Below, one piece after another: positions 1 through 8,317 of a stretch of DNA of 64,000 bases. Each line of letters starts with the position of its first letter. The stretch's first letter is position 1. The notes below the pieces were generated by a model. It saw only the letters and a list, made by a program, of their open reading frames with translations, was not told the origin of the DNA and searched no databases. Both the position numbers and the translations under genes were made by a program. Source of the DNA: CAMPKL01 sp963805925 (GTDB taxonomy: Bacteria; Acidobacteriota; Terriglobia; Bryobacterales; UBA6623); the NCBI GenBank assembly GCA_963805925.1, contig CAWDWB010000010.1, positions 62,001 through 126,000 of the forward strand, in the 5' to 3' direction.

Positions 1-604
1 CGTCGTAGGCGCGTCGGATGAGCGTACGTTTGTCGGCCTGGGGCGAAGGTTGCAGGCCATTCTCTTCGAGCTTGGCTAAGACGAAGGGGTCGATCTTGCG
101 TTGCGACCAGCCCTGGCGCTTCGGTTGCGGCGCGAGGACTTCGTGCAGCGGCTGGAAGGCCCACCACTTGCGGCCTTCGGCGATCGGCGTGCCGGGGCCG
201 TTCTGTTTCTTCTTGGCCGGCGGCCCGGCCGCAGCCTTTTGTTCAACGCGCGGATCGACGGCGCCGTTCTGGATCCAAGTGCGGAAGTCGGCGATGACCG
301 CTTCGGAAAGCTTGCCGGTGGGCGGCATCTTCAACGCCGCATCTTTGTAGGTCAGCGCTTCGACGATCAGACTGTTGTCGGGATCTCCGGCTGTGAGAAC
401 CGGACCGGAAGCGCCGCCGGTCAGCATGCCTTCGCGCGAGTCAAGGCGCAAGCCGCCCATAGGCTTGTCGAGGCTAGACGAGTGGCACATGACGCACTTC
501 TCGACCAGCACCGGGCGAATATTGCTCTCGAAGAACTCGGCGTTCTGCGCAGCGAGAGAGCCGGCGGCGAATGCGCCAACGAGGAGAACCAACAGCGGGC
601 GCAT
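1..604 (-). CDS. PSD1 / planctomycete-type cytochrome c domain protein (partial)
   Basis: The 3' part lies beyond the left edge; about 201 N-terminal residues are visible. They begin with a signal peptide (about residues 1-19, ending LAAQ) followed by one c-type heme motif, CVMCH, and a DxxxSxL..L type planctomycete cytochrome C domain, then a linker and the beginning of a DUF1549-like region (KWWAFQPL, IDPFVLAKLE). Proteins of this family are large exported cytochromes found next to DUF1501 proteins, probably in exported polymer breakdown; their exact reaction is not established. The start codon overlaps the stop of the DUF1501 gene (TAATG at 602-606), so the two are almost surely translationally coupled, with DUF1501 first. 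Confidence 0.85.
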   Translation of the reverse strand, partial: MRPLLVLLVGAFAAGSLAAQNAEFFESNIRPVLVEKCVMCHSSSLDKPMGGLRLDSREGMLTGGASGPVLTAGDPDNSLIVEALTYKDAALKMPPTGKLSEAVIADFRTWIQNGAVDPRVEQKAAAGPPAKKKQNGPGTPIAEGRKWWAFQPLHEVLAPQPKRQGWSQRKIDPFVLAKLEENGLQPSPQADKRTLIRRAYD

Positions 605-1995
605 TAAGCCAACAACTCCTTCACGACGATTCCTTCGACGTCGGTGAGCCGGAAGTCGCGTCCGGCGTAGCGGTAGGTCAGGCGCGTATGGTCGAAGCCG
701 ACCTGATTCAAGATCGTCGCGTGCAGGTCGTGAATGCTGACGCGATTCTCGACCGCCTGGAAGCCGAAGTCATCCGTCGCGCCGTAAGTCATGCCGCCCT
801 TCACGCCGCCGCCGGCCATCCACATGGTGAAGCCGTAGGGGTTGTGGTCGCGGCCGTCACCGGCTTCGGAGACCGGAGTGCGTCCGAACTCGCCGCCCCA
901 TACGACCAAGGTCTCTTCCAGCAGGCCGCGGCGTTTGAGATCGCGCAGCAGAGCGGCCGAGGCGCGGTCCATGTCAGGGCAGCGTCCGCGCAGATTGTTG
1001 TTGAGGTCTTTGTGGTCGTCCCAGGGCTGTCCAGGGCCGTAGTAGATGTGCGTGTAGCGAACGCCTTGTTCGACCAGGCGGCGGGCTAGCAAACAACCGT
1101 TGGCGAAGGGCGTCGTGCCGTACTCTTCGCGAATACTCTCGGGCTCGTTGCGGACGTCGAAGACGTCGAGCGCCTCGAACTGCATGCGGTAGGCGGTTTC
1201 CATCGCTTGGATGCGCGCGTCCAGGAAGGCGTCTTGACCGATCGCGTCGTGATGCTGCTGGTTGATGGCTCCGAGTAGGTCGAGTTGTTCGCGCTGGGCC
1301 TTGGCGTCGAGATGGGTGTTCCGCAGATAACGGATCATCTTCTCGGGATCGACTTCGCTGTTATCGAAGTGCGTGCCTTGGTGCTCGGCGGGTAAGAAGC
1401 CGGAACGCCACATGCTGCTGCCGCCGTTTCCAGGGCTGAGCACGACGAAGCCGGGTAAGTTCTCGTTTTCGCTGCCGAGGCCGTAGGAAAGCCAAGCGCC
1501 GAGCGTCGGCCGCGTCGAGGCGATGTTGCCCGAGTGGATCAGGTTCTTGGCAGGCGTGTGCGTCGGGTTGAACGTATACATCGAGCGGATGACGCACATG
1601 TCATCCACAGTGCCGGCCAACTCGGGCAATAGCTCGCTGACTTCCGTGCCGCTCTGGCCGTGCTTCTTGAACTCAAACGGCGAGGGCAGCAAGCCGCCGG
1701 TCATGCGTTCGGTGCGCAGGTCGACCGAGTCAGGCCGCTGGCCTTGGTACTTGAGCAGGTCGGGCTTCGGGTCGAACATATCCATGTGCGACGGTCCGCC
1801 GGTCATGAACAGGAAGATGACGTGCTTGGCCTTGGGCGCGAAGTGCGGGCCGATCGGCGTGGTCGCGGCGCTCGCCAGCGTGGGGCTGAGCATTCCGGCG
1901 AGACCAACGGCGCCGAACCCTCCGCAGAGGGATTGGACAAACGCGCGGCGGCTTTGAGGCGGGGGAGAAAATCCGGGAAATGATGGACGCGGCAT
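604..1995 (-). CDS. DUF1501 family exported protein
   Basis: 463 residues. The N-terminus carries a twin-arginine-like signal (SRRAFVQS, then a GGFGAVGLAGML hydrophobic stretch, about residues 16-43). The body has the typical DUF1501 features: an early FLFMTGGPSHMDMFDPKP motif, a TPAKNLIHSG segment, and a late WGGEFGRTPVSE followed by GRDHNP. These belong to an alkaline-phosphatase/sulfatase-like fold with predicted metal ligands; the substrate is unknown. It forms a coupled pair with the downstream PSD1 cytochrome, the common arrangement for both families. Assignment to DUF1501 is firm; biochemical role is not. Confidence 0.92.
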   Translation of the reverse strand: MPRPSFPGFSPPPQSRRAFVQSLCGGFGAVGLAGMLSPTLASAATTPIGPHFAPKAKHVIFLFMTGGPSHMDMFDPKPDLLKYQGQRPDSVDLRTERMTGGLLPSPFEFKKHGQSGTEVSELLPELAGTVDDMCVIRSMYTFNPTHTPAKNLIHSGNIASTRPTLGAWLSYGLGSENENLPGFVVLSPGNGGSSMWRSGFLPAEHQGTHFDNSEVDPEKMIRYLRNTHLDAKAQREQLDLLGAINQQHHDAIGQDAFLDARIQAMETAYRMQFEALDVFDVRNEPESIREEYGTTPFANGCLLARRLVEQGVRYTHIYYGPGQPWDDHKDLNNNLRGRCPDMDRASAALLRDLKRRGLLEETLVVWGGEFGRTPVSEAGDGRDHNPYGFTMWMAGGGVKGGMTYGATDDFGFQAVENRVSIHDLHATILNQVGFDHTRLTYRYAGRDFRLTDVEGIVVKELLA

Positions 1996-2131
1996 GGTTT
2001 AACGGAGGATACTCCGCGAGGTTGAGTATACGTCCGACGCCGCCGGGCAGGCAATTCTGCGGCGGATTGTGCTGGAGGCTATACTAACGCCGAAAACTGA
2101 TTTCGGCCCGTAGGGCCAAGGAGAAGATGCC

Positions 2132-2980
2132 ATGACGCTCAAGCGAGCCCCCATCATTTTTATTGCCCTGTTCTGCCTGACGTTCTCGTCGGCGGCGCAG
2201 GCGCAGAAGACGCGCATGTACAACACGGTCAAGACGAAGCTGGCAGCCGGCAAGCAAGTCGTTGGCGGAACGATCAATACGTCGGATCCCAACATTTATT
2301 GCGCGATGGCCAACTCCGGATTTGATTTTCTGTGGATCGAGATGCAGCACAGCCCGCTGACCTACGACGAGGTCGCGAAAATGATTTGGGCCTGCAAGGA
2401 CGCCCCGGCTATCCCCTTCATCCGCGTGCCCGACGCGACCGAGGGCGACATCCAAAAGGCGATGGACATCGGCGCGCTAGGCATCATCGTCCCGATGGTC
2501 GACGATCCCCAGAAAGCGATGAACGCGGTGAAGTTCGCTAAGTATCCGCCGATCGGCAAACGCAGCCAGGGCAGCGGCCAGTACGGACGCATTTGGGGCA
2601 GCGATTATCGCCAAACGATCAACGACAACTTGATGATCGTGGCGATGATCGAGAATCCGGCCGGCGTCGCCATTGCAGATAAGATCGCCGCCGTGCCGGG
2701 CGTCGACATCGTCTTCGCTGCCAGCGGCGACTTGGGCAGCTTCAGCGGATTTGCGCGCGATAGCCCGCCGTATACGAAGTTGGTCACAAGGATTCATGAC
2801 GAAACGTTGAAGGCGGGCAAGTATCTGGCCGGACCGGCCTCCTGGCGCGATCGCCAAGGTTTTACGTTCTTCCAAGGGCCGGGGGAAGGAAACCTGATCA
2901 GCGTTGGCGCGAAGATTGCCCTAGGCGAAGCGCCGCCCGAAGGCCGCAAAGATGTGGCGACCGGCGACGAAGGTCACTAG
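2132..2980 (+). CDS. Exported HpcH/HpaI-family aldolase-like protein
   Basis: 282 residues, preceded by a good AAGGAG ribosome site. Residues 1-24 form a signal peptide ending AQAQ, unusual because HpaI-type class II aldolases are normally cytoplasmic. The barrel motifs are present: EMQHSP (the family's catalytic His region), a basic KRSQGSG segment (substrate carboxylate Arg), and MIENPAG with a following VDIVFAASGDLG (the metal-binding Glu and Asp regions; the usual GPxDLS is here ASGDLG). Family members cleave 2-keto-3-deoxy sugar acids and hydroxy-keto acids to pyruvate and an aldehyde. Periplasmic location and exact substrate are inferences. It is a single gene followed at once by a terminator. 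Confidence 0.85.
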   Translation: MTLKRAPIIFIALFCLTFSSAAQAQKTRMYNTVKTKLAAGKQVVGGTINTSDPNIYCAMANSGFDFLWIEMQHSPLTYDEVAKMIWACKDAPAIPFIRVPDATEGDIQKAMDIGALGIIVPMVDDPQKAMNAVKFAKYPPIGKRSQGSGQYGRIWGSDYRQTINDNLMIVAMIENPAGVAIADKIAAVPGVDIVFAASGDLGSFSGFARDSPPYTKLVTRIHDETLKAGKYLAGPASWRDRQGFTFFQGPGEGNLISVGAKIALGEAPPEGRKDVATGDEGH

Positions 2981-2991
2981 AGCGAATCAGC

Positions 2992-3023
2992 GAGGGCAGG
3001 CCGCAAAGCCTGCCCTCTTTTTT
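2992..3023 (+). terminator. Rho-independent terminator of the aldolase gene
   Basis: A perfect 9-bp stem (2992-3000 GAGGGCAGG with 3009-3017 CCTGCCCTC), an 8-nt loop and six Ts (3018-3023), 12 nt after the aldolase stop codon. Confidence 0.9.
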
Positions 3024-3078
3024 CTTCCCTGGCTCTTGGATTCATCCGAGGAAGCAAGACCTATCGTCGTCGCCGGAT

Positions 3079-3954
3079 ATGCAGTCTCTCGTCACCGTCG
3101 CGGAACATGACGACCTTATCTATGATGTCGGCATGCATCGCGGCGAAGATACCTGCTTCTATTTGCGGAAGGGCTTCCGCGTCGTCGGTATCGAGGCGGA
3201 TCCCCTGCTTGCGCGATTGTGCCGCGAGAGGTTCCAGCAGGAGATTGCTAACGGCCGGCTGACGATTCTAGAAGGCGCGGTCGTCGGCGGGGCAGGGAGG
3301 GATCTTCCTCAAACAGTCACCTTCTACAGGAACATACAGCGCTCGGTATGGGGCACGGTTTCGGCTGATTGGGCGGAGCGCAATCGGCGGCTTGGCGCGC
3401 CAAGCGAAAGTTTCGAAGTTCCCGTGCTGGATTTCGACAACGTGCTGATGGAGCACGGCATGCCGCACTACATGAAGATCGACATTGAGGGCGCCGACAT
3501 GGTCTGTGTCGAGGCGCTCAGCCGGTTTCAGCAGCGGCCGCGTTACCTGTCGGTCGAGTCGGATAAGACGTCGCTCATCAACGTGGCGCGAGAGATCGAA
3601 TCGCTCGTGAACCTTGGCTACAAGGAATTTCAAGCGGTCGAGCAATCGGCCGTGCTTTCTCGAACGGAGTTTCCGCAGCCGGCCCGCGAAGGATGCTATG
3701 TCGAGCACCGTTTTGAGCGTGGCGCCTCAGGTGTGTTCGGCGCCGAACTTGACGGAGCGTGGAAGTCGCGAGGCGAAGTGCTACGCCAGTATCGGGCGAT
3801 CTTTTGGGGCTACGATTTGTTTGGCGATAGCGGCCTGCTAGCTCGCCGTCGTTCTAAGTTCGTTCGCTGGGTGTCCGGCTACGTCCGCGAGGCAATTCGA
3901 AAAAAAACGGGCGCCGTCGTGCCTGGGTGGTATGACACGCACGCCCGACGTTGA
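3079..3954 (+). CDS. FkbM family methyltransferase
   Basis: 291 residues. The SAM-binding start is visible as IYDVGMHRGEDTCFYL (glycine-rich loop, about residues 13-28), followed by VVGIEADP (acidic end of strand 2) and HYMKIDIEGAD (about residues 134-144), the FkbM signature. FkbM enzymes O-methylate sugars and small metabolites. The gene stands alone after the aldolase terminator and converges with the mannonate-dehydratase-like gene, only 8 nt away. A basic C-terminus (RRRSKFVRW ... RKKTG) is an unexplained extra. Substrate unknown; a surface glycan is plausible given the exopolysaccharide locus nearby. Confidence 0.85.
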   Translation: MQSLVTVAEHDDLIYDVGMHRGEDTCFYLRKGFRVVGIEADPLLARLCRERFQQEIANGRLTILEGAVVGGAGRDLPQTVTFYRNIQRSVWGTVSADWAERNRRLGAPSESFEVPVLDFDNVLMEHGMPHYMKIDIEGADMVCVEALSRFQQRPRYLSVESDKTSLINVAREIESLVNLGYKEFQAVEQSAVLSRTEFPQPAREGCYVEHRFERGASGVFGAELDGAWKSRGEVLRQYRAIFWGYDLFGDSGLLARRRSKFVRWVSGYVREAIRKKTGAVVPGWYDTHARR

Positions 3955-3962
3955 CGCAGAGT

Positions 3963-5051
3963 CTAAGCTCTGCCTCGCTCTTCCTTGGCCATGTCGTAGA
4001 GTGCGCGGATGTAGCCGATGCTGAAGGCCCAGCCGGTCTTGCGGTCGCCAACCATTGTCGGCACGTGATCGGCGATGAGGATGCCGCGGAAGTCGACGTC
4101 GACCAAGGTGCGCATCAGTTGCTTCATGTCGGTGTAGCCGTCGTCGACGTAGGTCTCGACGAAGTCGGGGATGGGCCCGCTCACGTTGCGGAAGTGGATC
4201 TTCCACAGCTTGTCCATCTTGGCGAATTCCCGAACGGCGTCGAGTACGTTCTTGCCGGTGTGCGCGCCGCCTTCCATCCAGGTGCCGCAGCAGAGGCAGA
4301 TGCCGACGTTAGGACTGTCGGCAATCTCGAACGCTTTCACGTAGCCGTCGAACGTGCCGAACATGTTGCGCGGTACGCCGCCCAGTTCCGGGACCGGCGG
4401 ATCATCGGGATGGATGCCGATGCGCACGCCTGCTTCCTCCGCGACGGGCACAACCTGCTTGATGAAGTAGCTGAAGTTCTCCCATAACTCCTCTTGGCTG
4501 AACTTGCGGCCGTGGGTCAGCGGGCCTTCGAAAACTTCGCCAACCCAATAGCCCTTGGCGTCCTTCTGGTGGAAGGCGCGGGCCGAGGCGCCGCCGCGAG
4601 TCGTTTCGCGCTCGGAACTCCAGATGCCGTTGCCCATGTGGGCGTAGGTCGTGTAGTGCAGACCGGCCTTGCCCAGGTTACGTATGTACTGCTTGTACTC
4701 TTCGATCTTGGCGTCGCGGCCCGGCAGACCCAAGGTCACCTCGGGCATGTTGTGGACGTTGCTGTTGCCGATGTTGGCGATCTTGAGCCCTGCGTCCTCG
4801 ACGCGCTTCTTATGCGAGGCGAAGGTCTCAAACGTACCGCCGGCGGTGGGGATGGACACGTACTCGACGCCCATCTGCTTGGCGAAGGTCAGATCGTCGT
4901 CGTCGAAGTCGCCGGGGATTTGCAGCGAGATCTTGATCCCGGGCCCCCAGGGAAGCAAGTCGGCGCCATTGGATCGCTTGGCGGCGGCAGCAAAGGCGGC
5001 GGCTCCTAGACTCAAACACACTAGGTCACGGCGGTTTAAAGTACTGCTCAT
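3963..5051 (-). CDS. Mannonate dehydratase (UxuA)-like protein with Tat-type signal
   Basis: 362 residues from the ATG at 5051, chosen because it has GGAG six bases upstream; an in-frame ATG at 5063 would add four residues. It starts with a twin-arginine-like leader (NRRDLVCLSLGAAAFAAAA). The TIM-barrel body carries the metal-ligand blocks expected of UxuA: IGIHPDDPP, a GICLCCGTW cysteine, WKIHFRNV, and YVDDGYTD. UxuA dehydrates D-mannonate to 2-keto-3-deoxygluconate and is normally cytoplasmic, so a leader is odd; many xylose-isomerase-like barrel proteins of this phylum do carry one. Divergent from a tiny membrane-protein ORF and located near an exported KDG-type aldolase, which suggests extracytoplasmic sugar-acid processing (inference). 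Confidence 0.82.
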   Translation of the reverse strand: MSSTLNRRDLVCLSLGAAAFAAAAKRSNGADLLPWGPGIKISLQIPGDFDDDDLTFAKQMGVEYVSIPTAGGTFETFASHKKRVEDAGLKIANIGNSNVHNMPEVTLGLPGRDAKIEEYKQYIRNLGKAGLHYTTYAHMGNGIWSSERETTRGGASARAFHQKDAKGYWVGEVFEGPLTHGRKFSQEELWENFSYFIKQVVPVAEEAGVRIGIHPDDPPVPELGGVPRNMFGTFDGYVKAFEIADSPNVGICLCCGTWMEGGAHTGKNVLDAVREFAKMDKLWKIHFRNVSGPIPDFVETYVDDGYTDMKQLMRTLVDVDFRGILIADHVPTMVGDRKTGWAFSIGYIRALYDMAKEERGRA

Positions 5052-5094
5052 CGAGTTCTCCATCTCCGGCGACAGTATACACGCCGGGCAGGCG

Positions 5095-5100
5095 TATAAT
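5095..5100 (+). promoter_or_regulatory. Consensus -10 box, probably of a leaderless transcript
   Basis: TATAAT exactly matches the sigma-70 -10 consensus and ends six bases before the ATG at 5107. That spacing places the transcription start at or next to the start codon. No good -35 is seen at 16-18 bp upstream. Confidence 0.5.
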
Positions 5101-5106
5101 TACGCC

Positions 5107-5292
5107 ATGATTTGGGGCGCGCTTAGAAGAACGTACGTTTGCGACATGATCTCCACCGGGATCGCGGCGGTCACGATCGTGGTCTTGTCGGCCTTCGGCT
5201 TGGATGCGGCTGCAATACCAGCCGGGGTCCTCCTTGGGTTCGGCGCGTTTCTTTCGCTGGCGGTTTACCGGCAGCGCTACGGACGGCTGTAG
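5107..5292 (+). CDS. Small hydrophobic membrane protein
   Basis: 61 residues with two hydrophobic stretches (about residues 14-33 and 35-51) and a basic C-terminus (YRQRYGRL), consistent with a two-helix inner-membrane protein. No family recognised. No Shine-Dalgarno is present, but a consensus TATAAT lies six bases before the ATG, fitting leaderless expression. It fills the gap between two minus-strand genes and its stop abuts the end of the sulfatase gene. A chance ORF remains possible. Confidence 0.45.
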   Translation: MIWGALRRTYVCDMISTGIAAVTIVVLSAFGLDAAAIPAGVLLGFGAFLSLAVYRQRYGRL

Positions 5293-6753
5293 CTACCACT
5301 CCAAGCGTTCGTCGCCTTCTTGCATCTGGCCCGCTGGGCGTACGGCGCTGCCCTCTGTTTGCGTGAGCCGATCACCTAACTCTTCGCGATACCGTTGGCC
5401 CGCGGCTTCTAGATCGGCCACGACCTCTGGGTGCTCGGCTTTGACGTCGGTGGTTTCGCTGGGGTCGTTGTCCAAATCGTAGAGTTCCAGCGTGGCGTCC
5501 GTCGGGACGTAACCGCCGGGAGCGCCGTCCTTGCCGGGAGTCCCTTTGAGCGCGTTATAGCGGTGCGGAAAGATCAACTTCCAGCGCTCCGTACGGATCG
5601 CCTTGAGCCCGCCGCTGTGATAGAGCGGGAAGTACTCATGCGGCGACGACGCTCCGGCTTCGCCGAACAACAGCGGCCGAATGTCCCGGCCGTCGATGAC
5701 CTTGTTGGGCAGCGCTGCGCCGGTAAGCGCGGCGACGGTTGGCAGGATGTCGATGGTTGAGGCCAGATAGTCCGTCGAAGTTCCGGCGGGGATCTTACCG
5801 GGCCACCAGAAGATCGTCGGGACGCGGTTGCCGCCTTCGAAGATCGTGTGTTTGCCCTCGCGGAACGGTTTCGCCGAACCGGCATGGTTGCCGTAGCTCA
5901 GCCAGGGGCCGTTGTCGGTGGTGAAGACGACGAGAGTGTCCTTGTCGAGACCGTTGCGGCGCAACGCTTCGAGGATCTCGCCGACCGACCAATCGATCTC
6001 CATCACGACGTCGGCGTAGAGCCCTGCGCCGCTCTTCCCTAGGAAGCGGTCGCTGGCGAAGATGGGCACGTGCATCATCGAGTGGGGCACGTAGAGGAAG
6101 AAGGGATTGTCTTTGTTGCGGTCGATGAAGCTGACGGCGTGCTCGGTGTACTGGCGCGTGAGCAACGCTTGGTCCGCGCCGGTGACGTTGTCGTTGACGA
6201 CCTTCGTGCCCTCGATGATCGGCAAGTTCGGCCATTTCCGCTTGCGAGCGTCGAGTTCCGGCGGCAGCGGATAGTAATCGCCATGTTGCGGCCACATGTC
6301 GTTCGAGTAAGGCAGGCCGTAGTATTCATCGAAACCTTGATTGGCGGGCAAGAACTTCGGCTGATCCCCGAGATGCCACTTGCCGTATACGGCGGTCGCG
6401 TAGCCCTGCGGACGCAGCATTTCGGCAATCGTCGTCTCGTCGGGGTTGAGCCCTTCGTTTGAATAGGGCCCATAGGCGCCGTCGACGTCGACGCGGCGGT
6501 TGAAGGCGCCAGTCATCAGCGCAGCTCTCGACGCAGAACAAACCGGCGAACTGGTCTGAAAGTCGGTGAAGCGACGGCCCTCTTGAGCCATGCGGTCGAG
6601 ATTCGGCGTCGGATACTTCGCACCGAATGGGCCGATGTCGGCATAGCCCATGTCGTCGATGAAGATGACGACGATGTTGGGCAGGCGCTGCTGCTGGGAA
6701 CAGCTCACGCAGAGAAGCAGAAGCAGAAGGGAGAGAATCGGTCGAAAGTTCAT
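5293..6753 (-). CDS. Sulfatase (formylglycine-dependent, exported)
   Basis: 486 residues. A hydrophobic leader (residues 4-18, LLLLLLCVSC) could be a signal peptide or an imperfect lipobox. Metal-binding DD occurs at IDDMGYADIG (about 32-41), and the formylglycine motif is C72-S-A-S-R, the cysteine being the residue converted by FGE. Further family signs are GKWHLG, TDNGPW, a GKHTIFEGGNRVP segment and a C-terminal LYDLDNDPSET block. It should hydrolyse sulfate esters, probably of a polysaccharide, outside the cytoplasm. The substrate class cannot be read from sequence alone. Confidence 0.93.
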   Translation of the reverse strand: MNFRPILSLLLLLLCVSCSQQQRLPNIVVIFIDDMGYADIGPFGAKYPTPNLDRMAQEGRRFTDFQTSSPVCSASRAALMTGAFNRRVDVDGAYGPYSNEGLNPDETTIAEMLRPQGYATAVYGKWHLGDQPKFLPANQGFDEYYGLPYSNDMWPQHGDYYPLPPELDARKRKWPNLPIIEGTKVVNDNVTGADQALLTRQYTEHAVSFIDRNKDNPFFLYVPHSMMHVPIFASDRFLGKSGAGLYADVVMEIDWSVGEILEALRRNGLDKDTLVVFTTDNGPWLSYGNHAGSAKPFREGKHTIFEGGNRVPTIFWWPGKIPAGTSTDYLASTIDILPTVAALTGAALPNKVIDGRDIRPLLFGEAGASSPHEYFPLYHSGGLKAIRTERWKLIFPHRYNALKGTPGKDGAPGGYVPTDATLELYDLDNDPSETTDVKAEHPEVVADLEAAGQRYREELGDRLTQTEGSAVRPAGQMQEGDERLEW

Positions 6754-6822
6754 GACGGCCTGGATTCAGACACCTTAGCATTGAAGACCGGAGCGGACTG
6801 GGCCACACAGTTGTGGGAGCTC

Positions 6823-7740
6823 TCAAGAACTCACGCGCGCAACTGGCGTGACGAACAAATCTGCAGCCAGGCGGCGCGCACAGGCTACAAGGGCATCCAC
6901 AAAAAGGTTTTGGTCTGAAGGGCGCCAGCAAATGGAGACCACGGCAGGTTTCAAACCCTCAATCGGGCGAGTCGTCAGGTCGTTCCAGGGCAGAGCCCCG
7001 GCGATCGAGACGGGACTTGAGGCAACGGCCTGACCGGCCCGCACAACTGCAAATAGGTCTTCGAAGCCGGTGATTCGGGCGCCGACATTAGGCGGCTTCC
7101 CGCCGCGTTGGTCTGCGAGAGTCCAATAGTCGCGCGCCACCGGGTCCAACTGCTCCACCCAGACAAAGGGTTCTTGCGCGAGCAGTGCAGCTGGAATACT
7201 CTCCAGCCGCGCCAGCGGATGGTCGGAAGCGAGAACCGCTACGCGCGGTTCCGAGAAGAGCGCTTCGCAGGCCAAGTCGCCGAGGGTGAAGGGTTCCCAA
7301 ACAAGGGCTGCGTCGCAAAGGCCGTCCTTGACTCCCCCGGTGGGATCACTAAACGCTACATTACGGATGGAAATGTTAACGTTGGGACGTTCTGCGGCGA
7401 AGGCGCGCAAGAGTTTGGGCGTGAAGTCCAAGAACGAAGTCGCCAAGAGTCCCAACGTTAGAGAGCCCGAAGCAGCGGCTCGCCGCCGGATGCTTTGAAG
7501 CAGGGAATCGAGTTGTTGCAGCGCTACCGGAGCCTCCTCCAACAGGATTCGCCCGGCTTCCGTCAACTCGACTTTTCGGGTGGTGCGAACGAACAGCGTG
7601 GTTTCCAGCTCTTCTTCCAGCTGGCGGATCTGCGCGCTGAGCGCCTGCTGCACCATGTGCAGCCGAGCTGCGGCTTTGGTGAAGTTCAACTCATCAGCCA
7701 GCACCAAGAACGAGCGCAGATGACGCAACTCCACATTCAC
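6823..7740 (-). CDS. LysR-family transcriptional regulator
   Basis: About 305 residues from the GTG at 7740 (another GTG at 7734 is equally possible; the upstream TTG at 7764 is less likely because LysR proteins start close to the ELRHLRSF block). The winged-helix domain is clear: LRHLRSFLVLADELNFTKAAARLHMVQQALSAQIRQLEEEL, here cited as positions about 4-45. The C-terminal effector domain starts GSLTLGLLATSF. It is divergent from a cupin/serine-hydrolase pair and is the likely regulator of that pair, as usual for LysR genes. Confidence 0.92.
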   Translation of the reverse strand: MNVELRHLRSFLVLADELNFTKAAARLHMVQQALSAQIRQLEEELETTLFVRTTRKVELTEAGRILLEEAPVALQQLDSLLQSIRRRAAASGSLTLGLLATSFLDFTPKLLRAFAAERPNVNISIRNVAFSDPTGGVKDGLCDAALVWEPFTLGDLACEALFSEPRVAVLASDHPLARLESIPAALLAQEPFVWVEQLDPVARDYWTLADQRGGKPPNVGARITGFEDLFAVVRAGQAVASSPVSIAGALPWNDLTTRPIEGLKPAVVSICWRPSDQNLFVDALVACARRLAADLFVTPVARVSS

Positions 7741-7810
7741 AATCGCCCATTGTAGCTGCCACAAAAACGAACTGTTTCCCCCATTTCAGGAGAGATCGTA
7801 CATTCGGCTC

Positions 7811-8317
7811 ATGAACAAAACACACGACAATGAAACGCACCTGACAAGGCCCGTTGGGCAACACCACTCTCCTGAGCAGTGCCTCGGCGCCGTGATGACC
7901 TGGCACGTGCTCGGTGCGGAGAACGGCGGGGCCTTTTCGTTCGGCGAGGCTTTGCTCCGACCGGGAGATGAGCCCCCCTTGCACATACACGCTCGGGAGG
8001 ATGAGACGTGGTACATCCTGGAAGGCTCGATGCTTTTTCAGCTAGGACTGCAGCGCACTTTGTGTAAGGCAGGCGAGGCGATCCTTCTGCCGCGCGGTCT
8101 GCAACACGGCTTTGCGGTGCAGACCCCTTCCGCGCGCATCTTGCACATCTATAGCCCGGGAGGCATCGAGGACGCATTTCAATCCTTGAGCGCCCCGCTC
8201 GCCGGCCCGCCGGTCGAGGCTCCGCCAGCCGAAATTGAGAGCGTCTTCGCACGGCGCGGCGTAACATTCGTCGGCCCGCCATTGCCGGTTCTGCTGGCCG
8301 CGGAGCAAGACGCGTGA
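7811..8317 (+). CDS. Cupin-domain protein
   Basis: 168 residues. The first cupin motif is visible as PGDEPPLHIHAREDETWYILEG (G..HxH..E..); the second motif is weaker (PRGLQHGF). Such single-domain cupins include quercetin-dioxygenase-like metal proteins and small-molecule isomerases or sensors. Its stop overlaps the GTG start of the serine hydrolase by four bases, so the two are coupled, and both are divergent from the LysR gene. The substrate is unknown. Confidence 0.85.
   Translation: MNKTHDNETHLTRPVGQHHSPEQCLGAVMTWHVLGAENGGAFSFGEALLRPGDEPPLHIHAREDETWYILEGSMLFQLGLQRTLCKAGEAILLPRGLQHGFAVQTPSARILHIYSPGGIEDAFQSLSAPLAGPPVEAPPAEIESVFARRGVTFVGPPLPVLLAAEQDA

Noticed and set aside
4669..5292. A 207-codon ORF ending with the small membrane protein.
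   Set aside because: Its first 146 codons run antisense through the mannonate-dehydratase gene; the credible start is the ATG at 5107.
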